A stretch of DNA of 64,000 nt from Schlesneria paludicola DSM 18645 (GTDB lineage: Bacteria > Planctomycetota > Planctomycetia > Planctomycetales > Planctomycetaceae). Below, in pieces: positions 46,601-55,647 of this stretch (within the stretch, counting starts at the first letter, position 1; every line of letters starts with the position of its first letter). Location of the stretch: NCBI RefSeq assembly GCF_000255655.1, contig NZ_JH636438.1, positions 62,001 to 126,000 on the forward strand, given 5' to 3'. The position numbers and the translations under genes are program-made. The notes below the pieces were generated by a model, which saw only the letters and a list, made by a program, of their open reading frames with translations, did not search any database and was not told where the DNA came from.

Positions 46601-47308
46601 TCGGAATCCTCCTCGCGATACGGCATTCTGTCGATTCCCTTTCGAAAGACAGGGTACTGGCTGCCGCTGGGAGTTGTCCCCTTGGCTCTTTACCGTCAGG
46701 TGGCGGGATTCGAAACGACATTGGCGGGGCTCAATAGTCTGCCGTTGCTGGGGGCGGCGGGGTTCTATTTCTGGCGAGGTATCGAGCGGCGACACCCAGG
46801 AACGCTGATCCTGTCTGCGGTGATTCTGAATCTGTCGACGGCTTTGTTGTTCCGTGAATTGAGCTGGACCGATCCGCAACTGTTCCTGATCCCAATCGGA
46901 ATCTGCATCCTGGGTTTGATGGAGCTGCTACAGCAGGAGGTTCCTGCGAGTTACCACGACCGATTGAGGACGCTTGGTGCACTGGTGATTCTGGTTTCGC
47001 CAACCTTCCACATCGTGACCGGCAGTTGGGTTCACATTCTCTCGTTGATGGTTCTGTCGGTCGTCGTCGGACTATTGGCGATTGGACTGCGCATCCGCGT
47101 GTTGCTTTACACCAGCCAGGCATTTTTGCTGGCAGACCTGGTGTCGCTGGTCGTTCGTGGTTCGGTCGATCAACCCAATTTGCTGTGGATCGTGGGTGTC
47201 GCGTTTGGAGCGGCCGTGATCACGCTGGGAGCGATCTGTGAGAACCACCGCGAGACGGTGTTGAGTCGCCTGCGGGGTATCGCCGCCGAGATGGAAACGT
47301 GGCGGTGA
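43658..47308 (+). CDS. Giant multi-spanning membrane protein
   Basis: 1,216 residues from the ATG at 43658, chosen because GGAGG lies five bases before it (an upstream in-frame start at 43592 lacks one). Apart from a soluble N-terminal 25 residues, about 35-40 hydrophobic segments run through the entire length, separated by short loops. There is no signal for an enzyme and no repeat long enough to prove internal duplication, although segments such as ILGLMELL and LLVLDWPHRLAGG suggest related building blocks. Planctomycetes carry many proteins of this kind without function. It stands as a single gene before a repeat-filled gap. Confidence 0.75.
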   Translation: MSHSTEPRSPILRFLNAFFQEENIKWILGIGVCILLGSSLRLVTMHWNECTPVWKYLILLGYTGIVFPLGELSYHKLGLRKTGTVLLALTVLLIPLSFLALHWVRPHEVTSTFDLVHNTSLAGLLALNLLWSSFAAHRIFRHFLRDVQPTFLVSYLLLCVAGAVVPGLPTAWAPVLTLFLWAVFTAGTVKVNRHVFWMTEEHRLPRIFGFFPILLLGAQFAVVLVFGLAGHLTLAWMGFLCTLIALPILLTADTVARVFEQRTGGLVRPIPWSISGPLMLGIIFCVAGVMLALTAFPASGAVVPTAAIAAVIMAVVARRTQKAAFVWGMVLCVMACYQTSPVFFKELVLQVRDQAAAAVHEARLPYAFYGLTYGPLIVVFSVIAHMLRRRGVSLFAAPLRQTACGLSLILLAVSFTHPSAILPVSLVICPMFCVQLVLFRQRLLLIPVAIAFLAGAYGLPLFCERIYDVPVSMELALLIWTAAAGLLLLPGALVDRWSRSVPAPVGHVIPHFVVDNVCQLFSLIATLGVSILWIVQIHRHWPWLEGISGLLLAGVIAGLLVCHALRWVNSLLAEWSLVYVTYFAWTWIQPSPATENSFVNSTMFLLGAQWLLSYLLERCPETRMARTYARPLTNVSFYGMGILFALSGCRWILAHIAPVTVPLTTGLVLLAWSFDAARRFQRYRLATVAWFGLLLFCSSVMADRYRLSDLGSWLVVWTLAGYGLLTVQQILQRVLRWDDDGTFDGVSARLPEFHRGIQVCLLPLSVILPALFLLVTVASLLVLDWPHRLAGGLALGGMVMLRQCRMGFSVFALFWPLLNWSLLATVMTALVPESRSIFGLTPADLKACGLPLAMSAAISVWFFEWTAPRKLVSHLAILGTHQLLLVVTSLSLLAGALTWYAPGTWSTVDLIYVAVAGVCLTGCTLMIAIRSQVVEHVWSAQLALFGSLVYLGVAAAWPLTDPALGYVCLLAGLIFWSVGALSESSSRYGILSIPFRKTGYWLPLGVVPLALYRQVAGFETTLAGLNSLPLLGAAGFYFWRGIERRHPGTLILSAVILNLSTALLFRELSWTDPQLFLIPIGICILGLMELLQQEVPASYHDRLRTLGALVILVSPTFHIVTGSWVHILSLMVLSVVVGLLAIGLRIRVLLYTSQAFLLADLVSLVVRGSVDQPNLLWIVGVAFGAAVITLGAICENHRETVLSRLRGIAAEMETWR

Positions 47309-47364
47309 GTGGTGAGGGGGCCCGCGATTTGGCCGTACTCAGTTCCTGCCATTCCCTCGTTTTT

Positions 47365-47500
47365 CCTCTCGTTGCCAAGCTCCCGCTTGGCAACGCTTCC
47401 TACACAAAGGAAATGGGGGTTAGGAACGCTGAGAACATTTCTGTTGGGCGGATAAAGAGATCGTAAGAGGCGTTACCAAGCGGGAACTTGGTAACGAGGA
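47365..47500. repeat. Family 2 REP-pair element, copy 2
   Basis: Left end with hairpin GTTGCCAAGC-TCCC-GCTTGGCAAC (47371-47394). Right end with GTTACCAAGC-GGGA-ACTTGGTAAC (47472-47495). The segments CGCTTCCTAC and TCGTAAGAGGCG adjoining the ends are shared with copy 3. A third, half hairpin (AGCTTGGTAACGAGGGA) follows at about 47519. No gene is visible in 47309-47651. Confidence 0.7.
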
Positions 47501-47651
47501 AAAAGCACCCTCCAGCTAAAGCTTGGTAACGAGGGAATGGAATGCAATGAGTCGTGAGGGGTCACGTACTCACTCACTGCCAGTGAGTCTTTTCTGAGTG
47601 ATTGTCATCGCAATCTGGCAGCTTGCGTGCTTTTTGAAAGTCGAGGCAATT

Positions 47652-48341
47652 ATGTGTTGGATGGAACGTTTTTCTCTGATCATGCGATCCAGTTTCACGG
47701 TGATTTCGGAGAGGTTTGAGAATCCCGAGCGGATGCTGCATCAACTGCTGATCGATATGGATGAAGAGTTGGAGACGGTGCGTCGCAGTGTGGCGGAAGC
47801 GCTTGCCGATGAGATTCAGCTTCGTAAAAAGATGGAGGCGGCGCGATTGGAACGCGACCAGTGGCTGACACGTGCAAAGTCGGCGATTGATCGAAAAGAT
47901 GAAAAATCCGCCGAGGCCGCTTTGCAGCAAAAGCTGTACGCTGCCGAACGTGCCGAAGAGTTGTCGAAAGAGTATGAACGACAGCAACAGCAGACACGGA
48001 AGCTGCGCGATTCCGTACGCGATCTGGAAGAGAAGATTCGACAAGCGCGCCAACGGCAGACGTTGCTGCTGGCACGCGTGACGCGAGCGGACTCGGCCCG
48101 TCGAATCAATGCGGTGCTCGACCGCACCGGCAAACAATCGGCATTCGCACAGTTCCAACGGATGGAAGCGAAAGTCGATCGAGCCGAGGCGCTGGCTGAA
48201 GCGTACGACCGGATGGATGGTCGTGATCCGGACGTCGAAGAATTGGAACGGCAGTTTGCCGAGCAGCAACGGGCTGAGACGCTGCGGCAGGAACTGGAAA
48301 CGTTACGTCAAACAATGGGATCTGGGGATTCAGCGCCATGA
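47652..48341 (+). CDS. PspA/IM30 family protein
   Basis: 229 residues from the ATG at 47652, which has GAGG at suitable spacing. The order RFSLIMRSSFTVISERFENPERMLHQLLIDMDEEL, then a long alpha-helical coiled coil to residue 225, is the PspA/Vipp1 pattern. The N-terminal amphipathic helix binds membranes. Such proteins oligomerise on damaged inner membranes. Its stop overlaps the next gene start (ATGA), so the two are translationally coupled. Confidence 0.85.
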   Translation: MCWMERFSLIMRSSFTVISERFENPERMLHQLLIDMDEELETVRRSVAEALADEIQLRKKMEAARLERDQWLTRAKSAIDRKDEKSAEAALQQKLYAAERAEELSKEYERQQQQTRKLRDSVRDLEEKIRQARQRQTLLLARVTRADSARRINAVLDRTGKQSAFAQFQRMEAKVDRAEALAEAYDRMDGRDPDVEELERQFAEQQRAETLRQELETLRQTMGSGDSAP

Positions 48342-48688
48342 TCGTCAAGTTGCTGCGTGATGCACAAACGAGGATGCGATCGTGGTGGCTTCACGATCGC
48401 ATCCGAGTCTCGCCCCTTGAAGGAAAGTTGCTTCGAGTCCAGGCGGGCGACCTGGTTCAAGTGGGCCAGGCGCAGGCGGAAGTGGTGGAACGATCGGTCA
48501 TCGACAATCCGGATGGTTGCACCTTGAGTCTGGCCTGCAGGACATCATCGGACCAGACACCATCTGGTGATGCCCTATTGCAAATCGAGCTGACACCCGA
48601 AGGAGACATCTCGGCGATTTTGTGGAAAGAGAACGATCGATGGCGCGAGTTGTCATCGATCGAGGTGGAGATCTGGTTGAGGAGTTGA
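48338..48688 (+). CDS. Small protein coupled to the PspA-like gene
   Basis: 116 residues. The ATG overlaps the stop of the PspA-like gene by four bases, indicating translational coupling and a shared function. The sequence is soluble with alternating strands (RIRVSPLEGKLLRVQAGDLVQV, GDALLQIELTPEGDISAILW, SSIEVEIWLRS) and reads like a small beta-barrel or SH3-like unit. I recognise no family. A role as modulator of the PspA-like protein is an inference from the coupling. Confidence 0.65.
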   Translation: MIVKLLRDAQTRMRSWWLHDRIRVSPLEGKLLRVQAGDLVQVGQAQAEVVERSVIDNPDGCTLSLACRTSSDQTPSGDALLQIELTPEGDISAILWKENDRWRELSSIEVEIWLRS

Positions 48689-48815
48689 GTGAGTGCTGGG
48701 GCCGATGTGTTGAGATCTCCCACGACGATCAAGGGAGGAATGTCCGCGAGCTGACGCTTCTTGGGTCGCCTCGTCATCATGGGAAGTGATGTCGATTCGT
48801 CTTCCCCTCTCGCAT

Positions 48816-48951
48816 CCCCTCGTTACCAAGCTCCCGCTTGGTAACGCTTCCTACATGTCAGAAATGTCTACGGCGGCTCCTGGTGGCTTTCCTGCTCGAC
48901 AGAAAACACAATCGTAAGAGGCGTTACCAAGCGGGAGCTTGGTAACGAGGG
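48816..48951. repeat. Family 2 REP-pair element, copy 3
   Basis: The two 24-base ends (48822-48845 and 48923-48946) are exact inverse copies of each other, and each is a hairpin GTTACCAAGC-4-GCTTGGTAAC. The interior matches copy 1 at 38591-38724 in opposite orientation. It lies in the 370-base gap before the sensor kinase; no gene is seen there. Confidence 0.75.
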
Positions 48952-49059
48952 AGGAATCTGGGGGAGCACACGTGCTCCAATCCGCATGGTGATTGACTGG
49001 TAATCCTTCGATAACTTCTTCGGTAACGTACGAAGTTCAGCGAATTTCAAAGAGATCGC

Positions 49060-51138
49060 ATGCTCGAAAATATGCAATTATGGGTCTTCGGCACAGCGGC
49101 CTTGATTGATACCGTTTTATTATTTGCATTGCTTGAGCGTCACAACTGGCGTGCCGTTACGATCTGGATGTTGCTGCTGGCTGTGGGAGTCTGGACCTGG
49201 CATGTCAGCTACTTCGTTTGGCAACTGGTCGGTCAGTCGGTGGGGCCCTTGGCCGATCCGATGCGTTGGTTTTCGATGCTTGCCATGGCGTTCGGGTTGT
49301 TGATGATGCCGAGTGCGGCGCTGCATGGCACCGCGCGTTTGTTGCGTCACGGGGAATTTCGCACGGGTGCTCTGCCCGATCCCAAGCTGATCTTGTGCTA
49401 CCTGCCGCTACTGCTCTTGATGCCGATCAACAGTGCATTGGCCGTTGATCCAACGCGACCCTTTCTGGATCTGCTGGTTGAGTATCGGCTTCCGTATGTT
49501 GGCTGGCTGTGCCTGGTCAGCGGCGTGACGGCGTATGGGTTGTGGACGACATCCATGAACGCCGCCTATCTTCCGCTGCGACGGTTTTATCGTCTGCTCG
49601 CCGCCAGCATGGTTCTGACTGCGGGACTCACGGCGACGTTTATCGTCCTGCTTGACCGAGATCGTGATCCGAGTGTGGCGATTCTGTTGCAACCGTTCGT
49701 CAGCTTGCTGCCGATGATTCCAGTCATTCTGTTCGCCTATTTCGTGATGCGATTCCAGTTGCTGCCCTTTGTGCTCGAACGGACGCTGGTGTATGCCGCG
49801 GTGCTGACCGGGGCGATGCTCTTCCACCAGATCGTGTTGCAAGGTTTGATTTCCTCTGTGGGAGAGCGTTATCGCCTGAACCTGGGTGTTATCGAGGGCG
49901 CATTGGTCTTTCTGGCGATCATGCTCTACCAGCCGCTGCGCTATCGAGTGGCCGAGGCATTGCAGTCGCTGCTCGATTCTACGGGGGTTCGTCGAAACGA
50001 ACGGCAGCGGTTGGCGGTGCAACTGGCGTCGCGGGCGGGTGACCCGGTGATCGAACTATTGAACTGGTTCGTGCCTGCGATGAAGCGGTCCTTCGGAAGT
50101 GATCTGGGAGCCGCATGGCTGTGTGATCGAGATGGGAGACTCATCGCGACGGCGGGATCGTCAGAGCTGCTTCGCGATGAAAACGTGGCGCCGATACTGT
50201 TGTCGATGGCGAAGGCGGATACGCAATTCGTCACGCGATACTCGGTGTCGAATCCGGCGATCGTCGAGTTTCTTGATCTGGTTCGAGCGGGCGCGCTGTT
50301 GCGGTTTCAACATGCGGAAGTCTCGGGGCTGTTTCTGATCGGGTGCCGACGATGGGGGCAGCCGCCCAGTAACGAGGATCTGCACGCCTTGGCACTATTG
50401 GTCGAACAATTCGGTGTCACACTGCACAATTCGCGGTTGATGGCCATTCAAGTGGCGGCGGAACATCGTGTGCTGCAGCAAGAGAAATTGTCGACCCTGG
50501 GACTGATCGCCAGTTCGCTGGCTCATGAAATCAAGAACCCGTTGTCGACGATCAAGACAATCACTCGTGTGATGGCCGAGGAACTGGGCCCTGACAGTCG
50601 TTATGCCGAAGATTTGCAGATGATCGGCGGCGAGATTGAACGGTTGACGGCCTCGGCTTCGGAATTGTTGTCGGCGGCTCGGCCCCCGCGGGGGGAGCAG
50701 CCAGCGATTCCCTTGCTGGAAGCCCTCAATCCGACGCTGCGTCTATTAGAATTCTTGGCGCGTGAACGCGAAGTCGAATTTCAAATTCGTTTCCCCGAGG
50801 AATCGATTCTGATGTCGATCGATCATGTGAATCTGCGCGAGATCGTTTTCAATCTGATTTCGAACGCGATCGACGCCGCCGGGCCACGTGGTCGTGTTCA
50901 TTTTCATTGTCAGCGCGAGATGCAGCGACTGACATTGGAAGTGGGAGATACCGGCCCTGGGCTGTCGGCGGAGCAACAGGATCGACTGTTCGAGCCGTTT
51001 TTTACAACCAAATCGACGGGTACCGGCCTGGGACTGTATATTGTCGCGCGAAGGGTGCGAGAGTCGGGAGGTCTGATCGATTGCCGGAGTGTGGTCGGAC
51101 AGGGCACGACCTTTGTGCTCACGTTGCCCTATTCCTGA
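49060..51138 (+). CDS. Membrane sensor histidine kinase
   Basis: 692 residues. About eight transmembrane helices occupy residues 8-295. A GAF-like sensory region follows (WLCDRDGRLIATAGSSELL...). The kinase core comes next: H-box SSLAHEIKNPLSTIKT, N-box NLISNAIDAAG, G1 DTGPGLS, F-box FEPFFTTKSTGTGLGLYI. The multi-helix input domain resembles 7TM-type sensors. It lies 100 bases before an NtrC-type regulator on the same strand, which is its likely partner: H-box of the NtrB type with a sigma-54 activator. Confidence 0.9.
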   Translation: MLENMQLWVFGTAALIDTVLLFALLERHNWRAVTIWMLLLAVGVWTWHVSYFVWQLVGQSVGPLADPMRWFSMLAMAFGLLMMPSAALHGTARLLRHGEFRTGALPDPKLILCYLPLLLLMPINSALAVDPTRPFLDLLVEYRLPYVGWLCLVSGVTAYGLWTTSMNAAYLPLRRFYRLLAASMVLTAGLTATFIVLLDRDRDPSVAILLQPFVSLLPMIPVILFAYFVMRFQLLPFVLERTLVYAAVLTGAMLFHQIVLQGLISSVGERYRLNLGVIEGALVFLAIMLYQPLRYRVAEALQSLLDSTGVRRNERQRLAVQLASRAGDPVIELLNWFVPAMKRSFGSDLGAAWLCDRDGRLIATAGSSELLRDENVAPILLSMAKADTQFVTRYSVSNPAIVEFLDLVRAGALLRFQHAEVSGLFLIGCRRWGQPPSNEDLHALALLVEQFGVTLHNSRLMAIQVAAEHRVLQQEKLSTLGLIASSLAHEIKNPLSTIKTITRVMAEELGPDSRYAEDLQMIGGEIERLTASASELLSAARPPRGEQPAIPLLEALNPTLRLLEFLAREREVEFQIRFPEESILMSIDHVNLREIVFNLISNAIDAAGPRGRVHFHCQREMQRLTLEVGDTGPGLSAEQQDRLFEPFFTTKSTGTGLGLYIVARRVRESGGLIDCRSVVGQGTTFVLTLPYS

Positions 51139-51238
51139 GAATGGCAAGGCTGCTTGACGGTGCTGGTCGGATCGCGTCATTCGAGCGATGTCGATGCCGG
51201 TTCTCGTTCTATCCACGTGCTGCAAGCCGGAATGATGC

Positions 51239-52618
51239 ATGTCAGTGTTGCGGATCTTGATTGCGGACGATGAAGCCCCCGCTCGCTTTGCCATGCGCCG
51301 CGCGTTGTCCCAAACGGCGACCGAGATCATGGAGGCGGGGGATGGGGACGCGGCACTGGAGTTGATCCGGTCCGAGGTTCCGGACCTGGTGTTTCTCGAT
51401 CTGCAGATGCCCAAACGCGGCGGGATCGAGATCTTGAAAGAGTTGGGTCACGCGGCGGGTCAGTCCGAGATCATTGTTGTCACGGCCAATGACAGCGTGG
51501 CGACGGCCGTCGAATGCATTCGGCTGGGCGCATCGGATTTCATCGCAAAGCCGTATGAAGTGGAACAAGTGCGCTCGATTGCCGCGCGTGTCCGGAAACG
51601 ACTTGAACTGCAGCAACGGGTTGACCACCTGCAGAATCAGTTGGATTCGCAGTCGGGTTGCGGTGCGATGGTGGGTGTCAGCGGTCCAATGCAGCGGTTG
51701 TTTCAGCAGATGACCAAGGCCGCTCGTTCGGACGCCGACCTGTTGATTCGCGGCGAAACCGGGACGGGGAAAGAACTGATCGCGCGAGAGATTCATCGAC
51801 TGAGCGGGCGATCCGCGGGCCCCTTCATTGCGGTGAACACGGCCGCCATTCCCGAGTCGCTGACCGAGAGTGAGCTGTTCGGGCATGTTCGCGGGGCGTT
51901 TACAGGGGCCGATACCACCCGCACGGGCGTTTTTGAGCAAGCACACGGCGGGACCTTGTTTCTGGACGAGATTGGCGACACCCCGCCCGCCGTTCAAACG
52001 AAAATGCTGCGTGTGCTGCAGGAACGCGTCATTCAGCCGGTCGGGACGGGTAAGACGGTTGCCGTCGATGTGCGAATCATCAGTGCCACGCATCAGAACC
52101 TGGAAGAAGCGATGGCCGACGCGGGATTCCGGCAGGATTTGTTCTATCGATTGAAAGGCGTCGAACTGCACGTCCCGCCGCTACGGTCTCGTCGCGAAGA
52201 TGTGCTGGTGCTCGCGAACCATTTTCTGGATCGCTGGTCGTCAAAGTCGAATCAAGCTCGTCCCGATTTCAGTCCTGCAGCGATCGACGCGCTACTCGCG
52301 CATCGCTGGCCTGGAAATGTGCGGGAACTTGAACACACGGTCCAGCGCGCCGCGATGATGGCCGATCAGGCGTTGATTGATCCGGCCGATCTGGGGATTG
52401 CGTCCAGCACCGCGGTGGTCGAAGAGTCGCCCTTTGCAGCCTACATCGGATTGCCGCTGAGCGAGGCAAAAATGCAGGCAAGCGAATTGCTCGAACGCAC
52501 ACTGATCACGGCGGCACTCGATCGAGCACAGGGCAATGTCAGCGAGGCGGCTCGTCAGCTGGGGATGCACCGTCAAAGTCTGCAACAGAAGATGACCCAA
52601 TTGGAAATCCGCCGTTGA
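51239..52618 (+). CDS. NtrC-family sigma-54-dependent response regulator
   Basis: 459 residues. The receiver domain ([29 protein letters not shown] with the phospho-accepting Asp, then IVVTANDS and FIAKPYE) is followed by the AAA+ domain. This has Walker [12 protein letters not shown], the sigma-54 contact loop [20 protein letters not shown] and Walker [11 protein letters not shown]. The C-terminus has a Fis-type helix-turn-helix ([27 protein letters not shown]). It activates sigma-54 promoters when phosphorylated, most likely by the upstream kinase. Targets are unknown. Confidence 0.95.
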   Translation: MSVLRILIADDEAPARFAMRRALSQTATEIMEAGDGDAALELIRSEVPDLVFLDLQMPKRGGIEILKELGHAAGQSEIIVVTANDSVATAVECIRLGASDFIAKPYEVEQVRSIAARVRKRLELQQRVDHLQNQLDSQSGCGAMVGVSGPMQRLFQQMTKAARSDADLLIRGETGTGKELIAREIHRLSGRSAGPFIAVNTAAIPESLTESELFGHVRGAFTGADTTRTGVFEQAHGGTLFLDEIGDTPPAVQTKMLRVLQERVIQPVGTGKTVAVDVRIISATHQNLEEAMADAGFRQDLFYRLKGVELHVPPLRSRREDVLVLANHFLDRWSSKSNQARPDFSPAAIDALLAHRWPGNVRELEHTVQRAAMMADQALIDPADLGIASSTAVVEESPFAAYIGLPLSEAKMQASELLERTLITAALDRAQGNVSEAARQLGMHRQSLQQKMTQLEIRR

Positions 52619-52674
52619 AGTGATTGTCGTGAGGAATCATTTCGCTCATTTTGGTTTGTCTGAACGAGAACACC

Positions 52675-53631
52675 ATGCCGAAACTCGAATTGAGCAGGAC
52701 CGAGCGTCATCTCGTTGATTCCATTCTTGAGATGCAAGTCGGGCGTCCTAACTTCTTTGCTTGGGGATATCTCGTTTGTGGAGGGGTCCTCGCGGTCTTC
52801 GCTGGGTTGAATGATAACACTGCCATGGCATTCACGGCATTTGGACTCGTGTGCGGGTTCCGCATTTGGGAGGAACGGTCGAACTCGAAATACGCACCAC
52901 ACTGGCTATCCCTCATTCAGAAATACGAGTCGATGCGCGAAGATCTGTCGCGTGGTGGCTCGTCGCCTGATACTTGGGACGCGGTTGATCGTTACTTCAA
53001 TGGCCAATTGATTCCTTCAGATGGGGTGCTTGAGTCGGCGTTGATCGAGAGCGCTGCCGCGGGGCTTCCTTCGCAGCAAGTGGCGCCGAATCAGGGGAAG
53101 CTGCTGATGCTTTTGGCAAAGATCTCGCACGCTCGCAAGATCCTCGAGATTGGAACGCTGGGCGGCTACAGCACGATCTGGCTGGCGCGGGGAATGGCCG
53201 AGGGGGGCACCGTGATTTCTCTCGAAGCGGATCCGAAGCATGCAGAAGTTGCACGCGGGAATGTTTCCCGAGCGGGATTGGCAGAGGTGGTGGATATTCG
53301 AGTCGGTGATGCGCTGGAAGCATTACCAAAACTTGCCGAGGAGAATTGTGGGCCCTTTGATCTTGTGTTTATCGATGCTGACAAAAAGAGCAATTCGAAC
53401 TATTTCGCCTGGGCGATCAAACTGTGCAAGCCAGGCTCGGTGATCGTGGTCGATAACGTGGTACGGGATGGTACTGTGATTGATCGCCAAAGCAGTGACC
53501 CCAGTGTGCAGGGTGTTCGCCGGTTTACGGAATTGTTTGCGGCCGAATCGCGTGTGAGTGGGACGGTGATTCAGACTGTCGGTAGCAAAGGTTACGATGG
53601 CTTCGCCATCGCGCTGATGCTCGACAAGTAA
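52675..53631 (+). CDS. O-methyltransferase with membrane-spanning N-terminal extension
   Basis: 318 residues. The C-terminal 220 form a complete class I O-methyltransferase of the caffeoyl-CoA/COG4122 type: DAVDRYFNGQLIPSD at the usual start, then KILEIGTLGGYSTIWLA, VISLEADPKHAEVA, DLVFIDADK and VIVVDNVVRDG. Before it lie about 100 extra residues with two hydrophobic segments (FFAWGYLVCGGVLAVFAGL and TAMAFTAFGLVCGF) followed by a charged linker. Family members normally begin at DAVDRYF, so this one seems tethered to the membrane. The extension is in frame without a stop. I used the ATG at 52675; one at 52651 is possible. Confidence 0.8.
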   Translation: MPKLELSRTERHLVDSILEMQVGRPNFFAWGYLVCGGVLAVFAGLNDNTAMAFTAFGLVCGFRIWEERSNSKYAPHWLSLIQKYESMREDLSRGGSSPDTWDAVDRYFNGQLIPSDGVLESALIESAAAGLPSQQVAPNQGKLLMLLAKISHARKILEIGTLGGYSTIWLARGMAEGGTVISLEADPKHAEVARGNVSRAGLAEVVDIRVGDALEALPKLAEENCGPFDLVFIDADKKSNSNYFAWAIKLCKPGSVIVVDNVVRDGTVIDRQSSDPSVQGVRRFTELFAAESRVSGTVIQTVGSKGYDGFAIALMLDK

Positions 53632-53668
53632 AATCGTTTGTCGGTCGTCGCACAATGAAGGATCGTGA

Positions 53669-55555
53669 GTGTCTGAGTTTCAAAAATTGATTCGATGTCT
53701 TGAGTTGGAGGCCGCGGCAGTCGCCGAGGAACTGGTGATTGCGTCGCGTCGTGCGCCGAGTGAACAAGCTGAGCTGACTGGTTCGACATTGGTGGGGCTG
53801 GCGATTCGTGACGAGACGCCCGGGTTCGGCGGACGGACGGTGGTGACGCTGGGCAAACGCGATCGACGACTCGAATTGCCTTGGACGCGATTGCGATCGG
53901 GGATGCCCGTGGTGTTGTCGGTTCAGCAAGCGGACAACCGAACGGGATGGCGGGGTATCGTCACCTGGCGCGATCGTGATTCGATCGCGGTCGTGCTGAG
54001 CGATTCTCCCGAGACCGAAGTTGACCGTCCGCTCTATCGACTCGACATGGCCGCAGACGATGTGGCGCGAGAGCGACAGCGGAGTGCGCTCCGGCGTATT
54101 GGCGAGATTGACCGTGGTCGCGCGCTCCGGCTGAAGCAGGCTGTGCTTGGGAAAGAACCACCTGAATTTGATGCGGTACCAGATTGGTCACCTCTAGCGC
54201 AATTGGATGAGTCACAACAGGCGGCGGTCAGCCATGCTCTGTCGGCTCAGCACCTGGCGGTGATTCATGGTCCGCCCGGGACAGGTAAGACCACCACCGT
54301 TGTGGAATTGATCCGGCAGGCGGTGCGTCGGGGTGAGAAGGTTCTGGCGTGTGCGGCGAGCAATCTGGCTGTCGACAATTTGCTCGAACGGTTGGTGATC
54401 GCGCGCGAACGCGTGATTCGGATCGGGCATCCGGCGCGCGTGCTGCCTGAATTGCGGGAACATACGCTCGACGTGATGGTCGAATCGCATCCCGATTTGA
54501 AGCTGGCGCGTGAATGGACGAAAGAAGCGTGGAGCTTGCGTCGGCAAGCGGGCAAATTCACGCGAACGGCGCCACCACCGGGGGCTCGCCGTGACGCGCG
54601 CGACGAGGCAAAGCGGCTGCTGCGTGATGCACGAGAGTTGGAGTCTCGGCTGGTGGAATATCTCTTGGATTCGGCTCAGGTGGTCTGTGCGACGCTGACA
54701 GGACTCAATGACGAAATTCTCGGCGAACGTCAGTTCGATCTGGTTGTGATTGACGAAGCGGCACAGTCGACCGAGCCGCCCTGTTGGATTCCGCTACTGA
54801 GATCCAAGCGACTTGTGTTGGCAGGAGATCATTGCCAGTTGCCGCCGACGATCATCTCCCACGATGCGCGGCGTGAGGGATTTCAGGTCAGCATGATGGA
54901 ACGCCTGGTCTCACGCTGGGGTGATCTCATCGCGCGACGGTTGGACACTCAGTATCGCATGCATGATCGGATCATGCAGTTCTCGTCGGATGAGTTCTAC
55001 GATTCGAGTTTGATCAGTGCCAATTCGGTTCGCGCCCATCGATTGGCGGACCTTCCGCATGTGACGGATGGGGAACTGACACAGAGCTCGATCCGCTTTT
55101 TCGACACGGCAGGATCAGATTGTGTCGAGCAGGCGGAAGTCGAGGGAGAGAGCCGCACGAATCCGGGTGAAGCGGAGTTCGTGGTGATCAAGGTCAATGA
55201 ACTGCTGGCGGCCGGTGTTCGCCCCACCGAGATTGCGGTGATCACGCCGTATTCAGCCCAGGCCCGACTGCTGCGAACTCTGATTGCCGAAGCGGGTGTC
55301 GAGATTGATACGGTTGACGGCTTTCAAGGGCGAGAGAAAGAGGCGGTCGTGATCTCGCTGGTGCGGTCGAACGCGAAGGGCGAACTGGGGTTCTTGACCG
55401 ATACGCGCCGGATGAACGTCGCTTTGACGCGGGCTCGGCGTCACCTGATGGTGTTCGGGGATAGTGCGACGCTGGCCAATCATGAGTTCTACTTGCGGAT
55501 GCTGAATTACTTTGAACGGCAGGACGCATACGGTACGGTCTGGGAGATTTCCTAA
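53669..55555 (+). CDS. UPF1/IGHMBP2-like superfamily 1 helicase
   Basis: 628 residues from a GTG with AAGGA upstream. An N-terminal oligonucleotide-binding-like region (residues 1-170) precedes helicase motifs: I GPPGTGKTTTVVELI, Ia LACAASNLAVDNLLERL, II VVIDEAAQSTEP, III LVLAGDHCQLPPTI, IV/V RLDTQYRMHDRIMQF and VI DGFQGREKEAVVISLVRSN with MNVALTRARRHLMVFGD. This is the layout of IGHMBP2-type DNA/RNA helicases that unwind 5' to 3'. No tightly linked partner gene is visible. Confidence 0.92.
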   Translation: MSEFQKLIRCLELEAAAVAEELVIASRRAPSEQAELTGSTLVGLAIRDETPGFGGRTVVTLGKRDRRLELPWTRLRSGMPVVLSVQQADNRTGWRGIVTWRDRDSIAVVLSDSPETEVDRPLYRLDMAADDVARERQRSALRRIGEIDRGRALRLKQAVLGKEPPEFDAVPDWSPLAQLDESQQAAVSHALSAQHLAVIHGPPGTGKTTTVVELIRQAVRRGEKVLACAASNLAVDNLLERLVIARERVIRIGHPARVLPELREHTLDVMVESHPDLKLAREWTKEAWSLRRQAGKFTRTAPPPGARRDARDEAKRLLRDARELESRLVEYLLDSAQVVCATLTGLNDEILGERQFDLVVIDEAAQSTEPPCWIPLLRSKRLVLAGDHCQLPPTIISHDARREGFQVSMMERLVSRWGDLIARRLDTQYRMHDRIMQFSSDEFYDSSLISANSVRAHRLADLPHVTDGELTQSSIRFFDTAGSDCVEQAEVEGESRTNPGEAEFVVIKVNELLAAGVRPTEIAVITPYSAQARLLRTLIAEAGVEIDTVDGFQGREKEAVVISLVRSNAKGELGFLTDTRRMNVALTRARRHLMVFGDSATLANHEFYLRMLNYFERQDAYGTVWEIS

Positions 55556-55647
55556 ATCATTGTGCAGCCACGTTTCGCTCGATTGTCGTAAGCGGATGAC
55601 GTCTCAAACGAATGCGGCGCGGGTCAGAATGGGATTTGAGACAAGCT

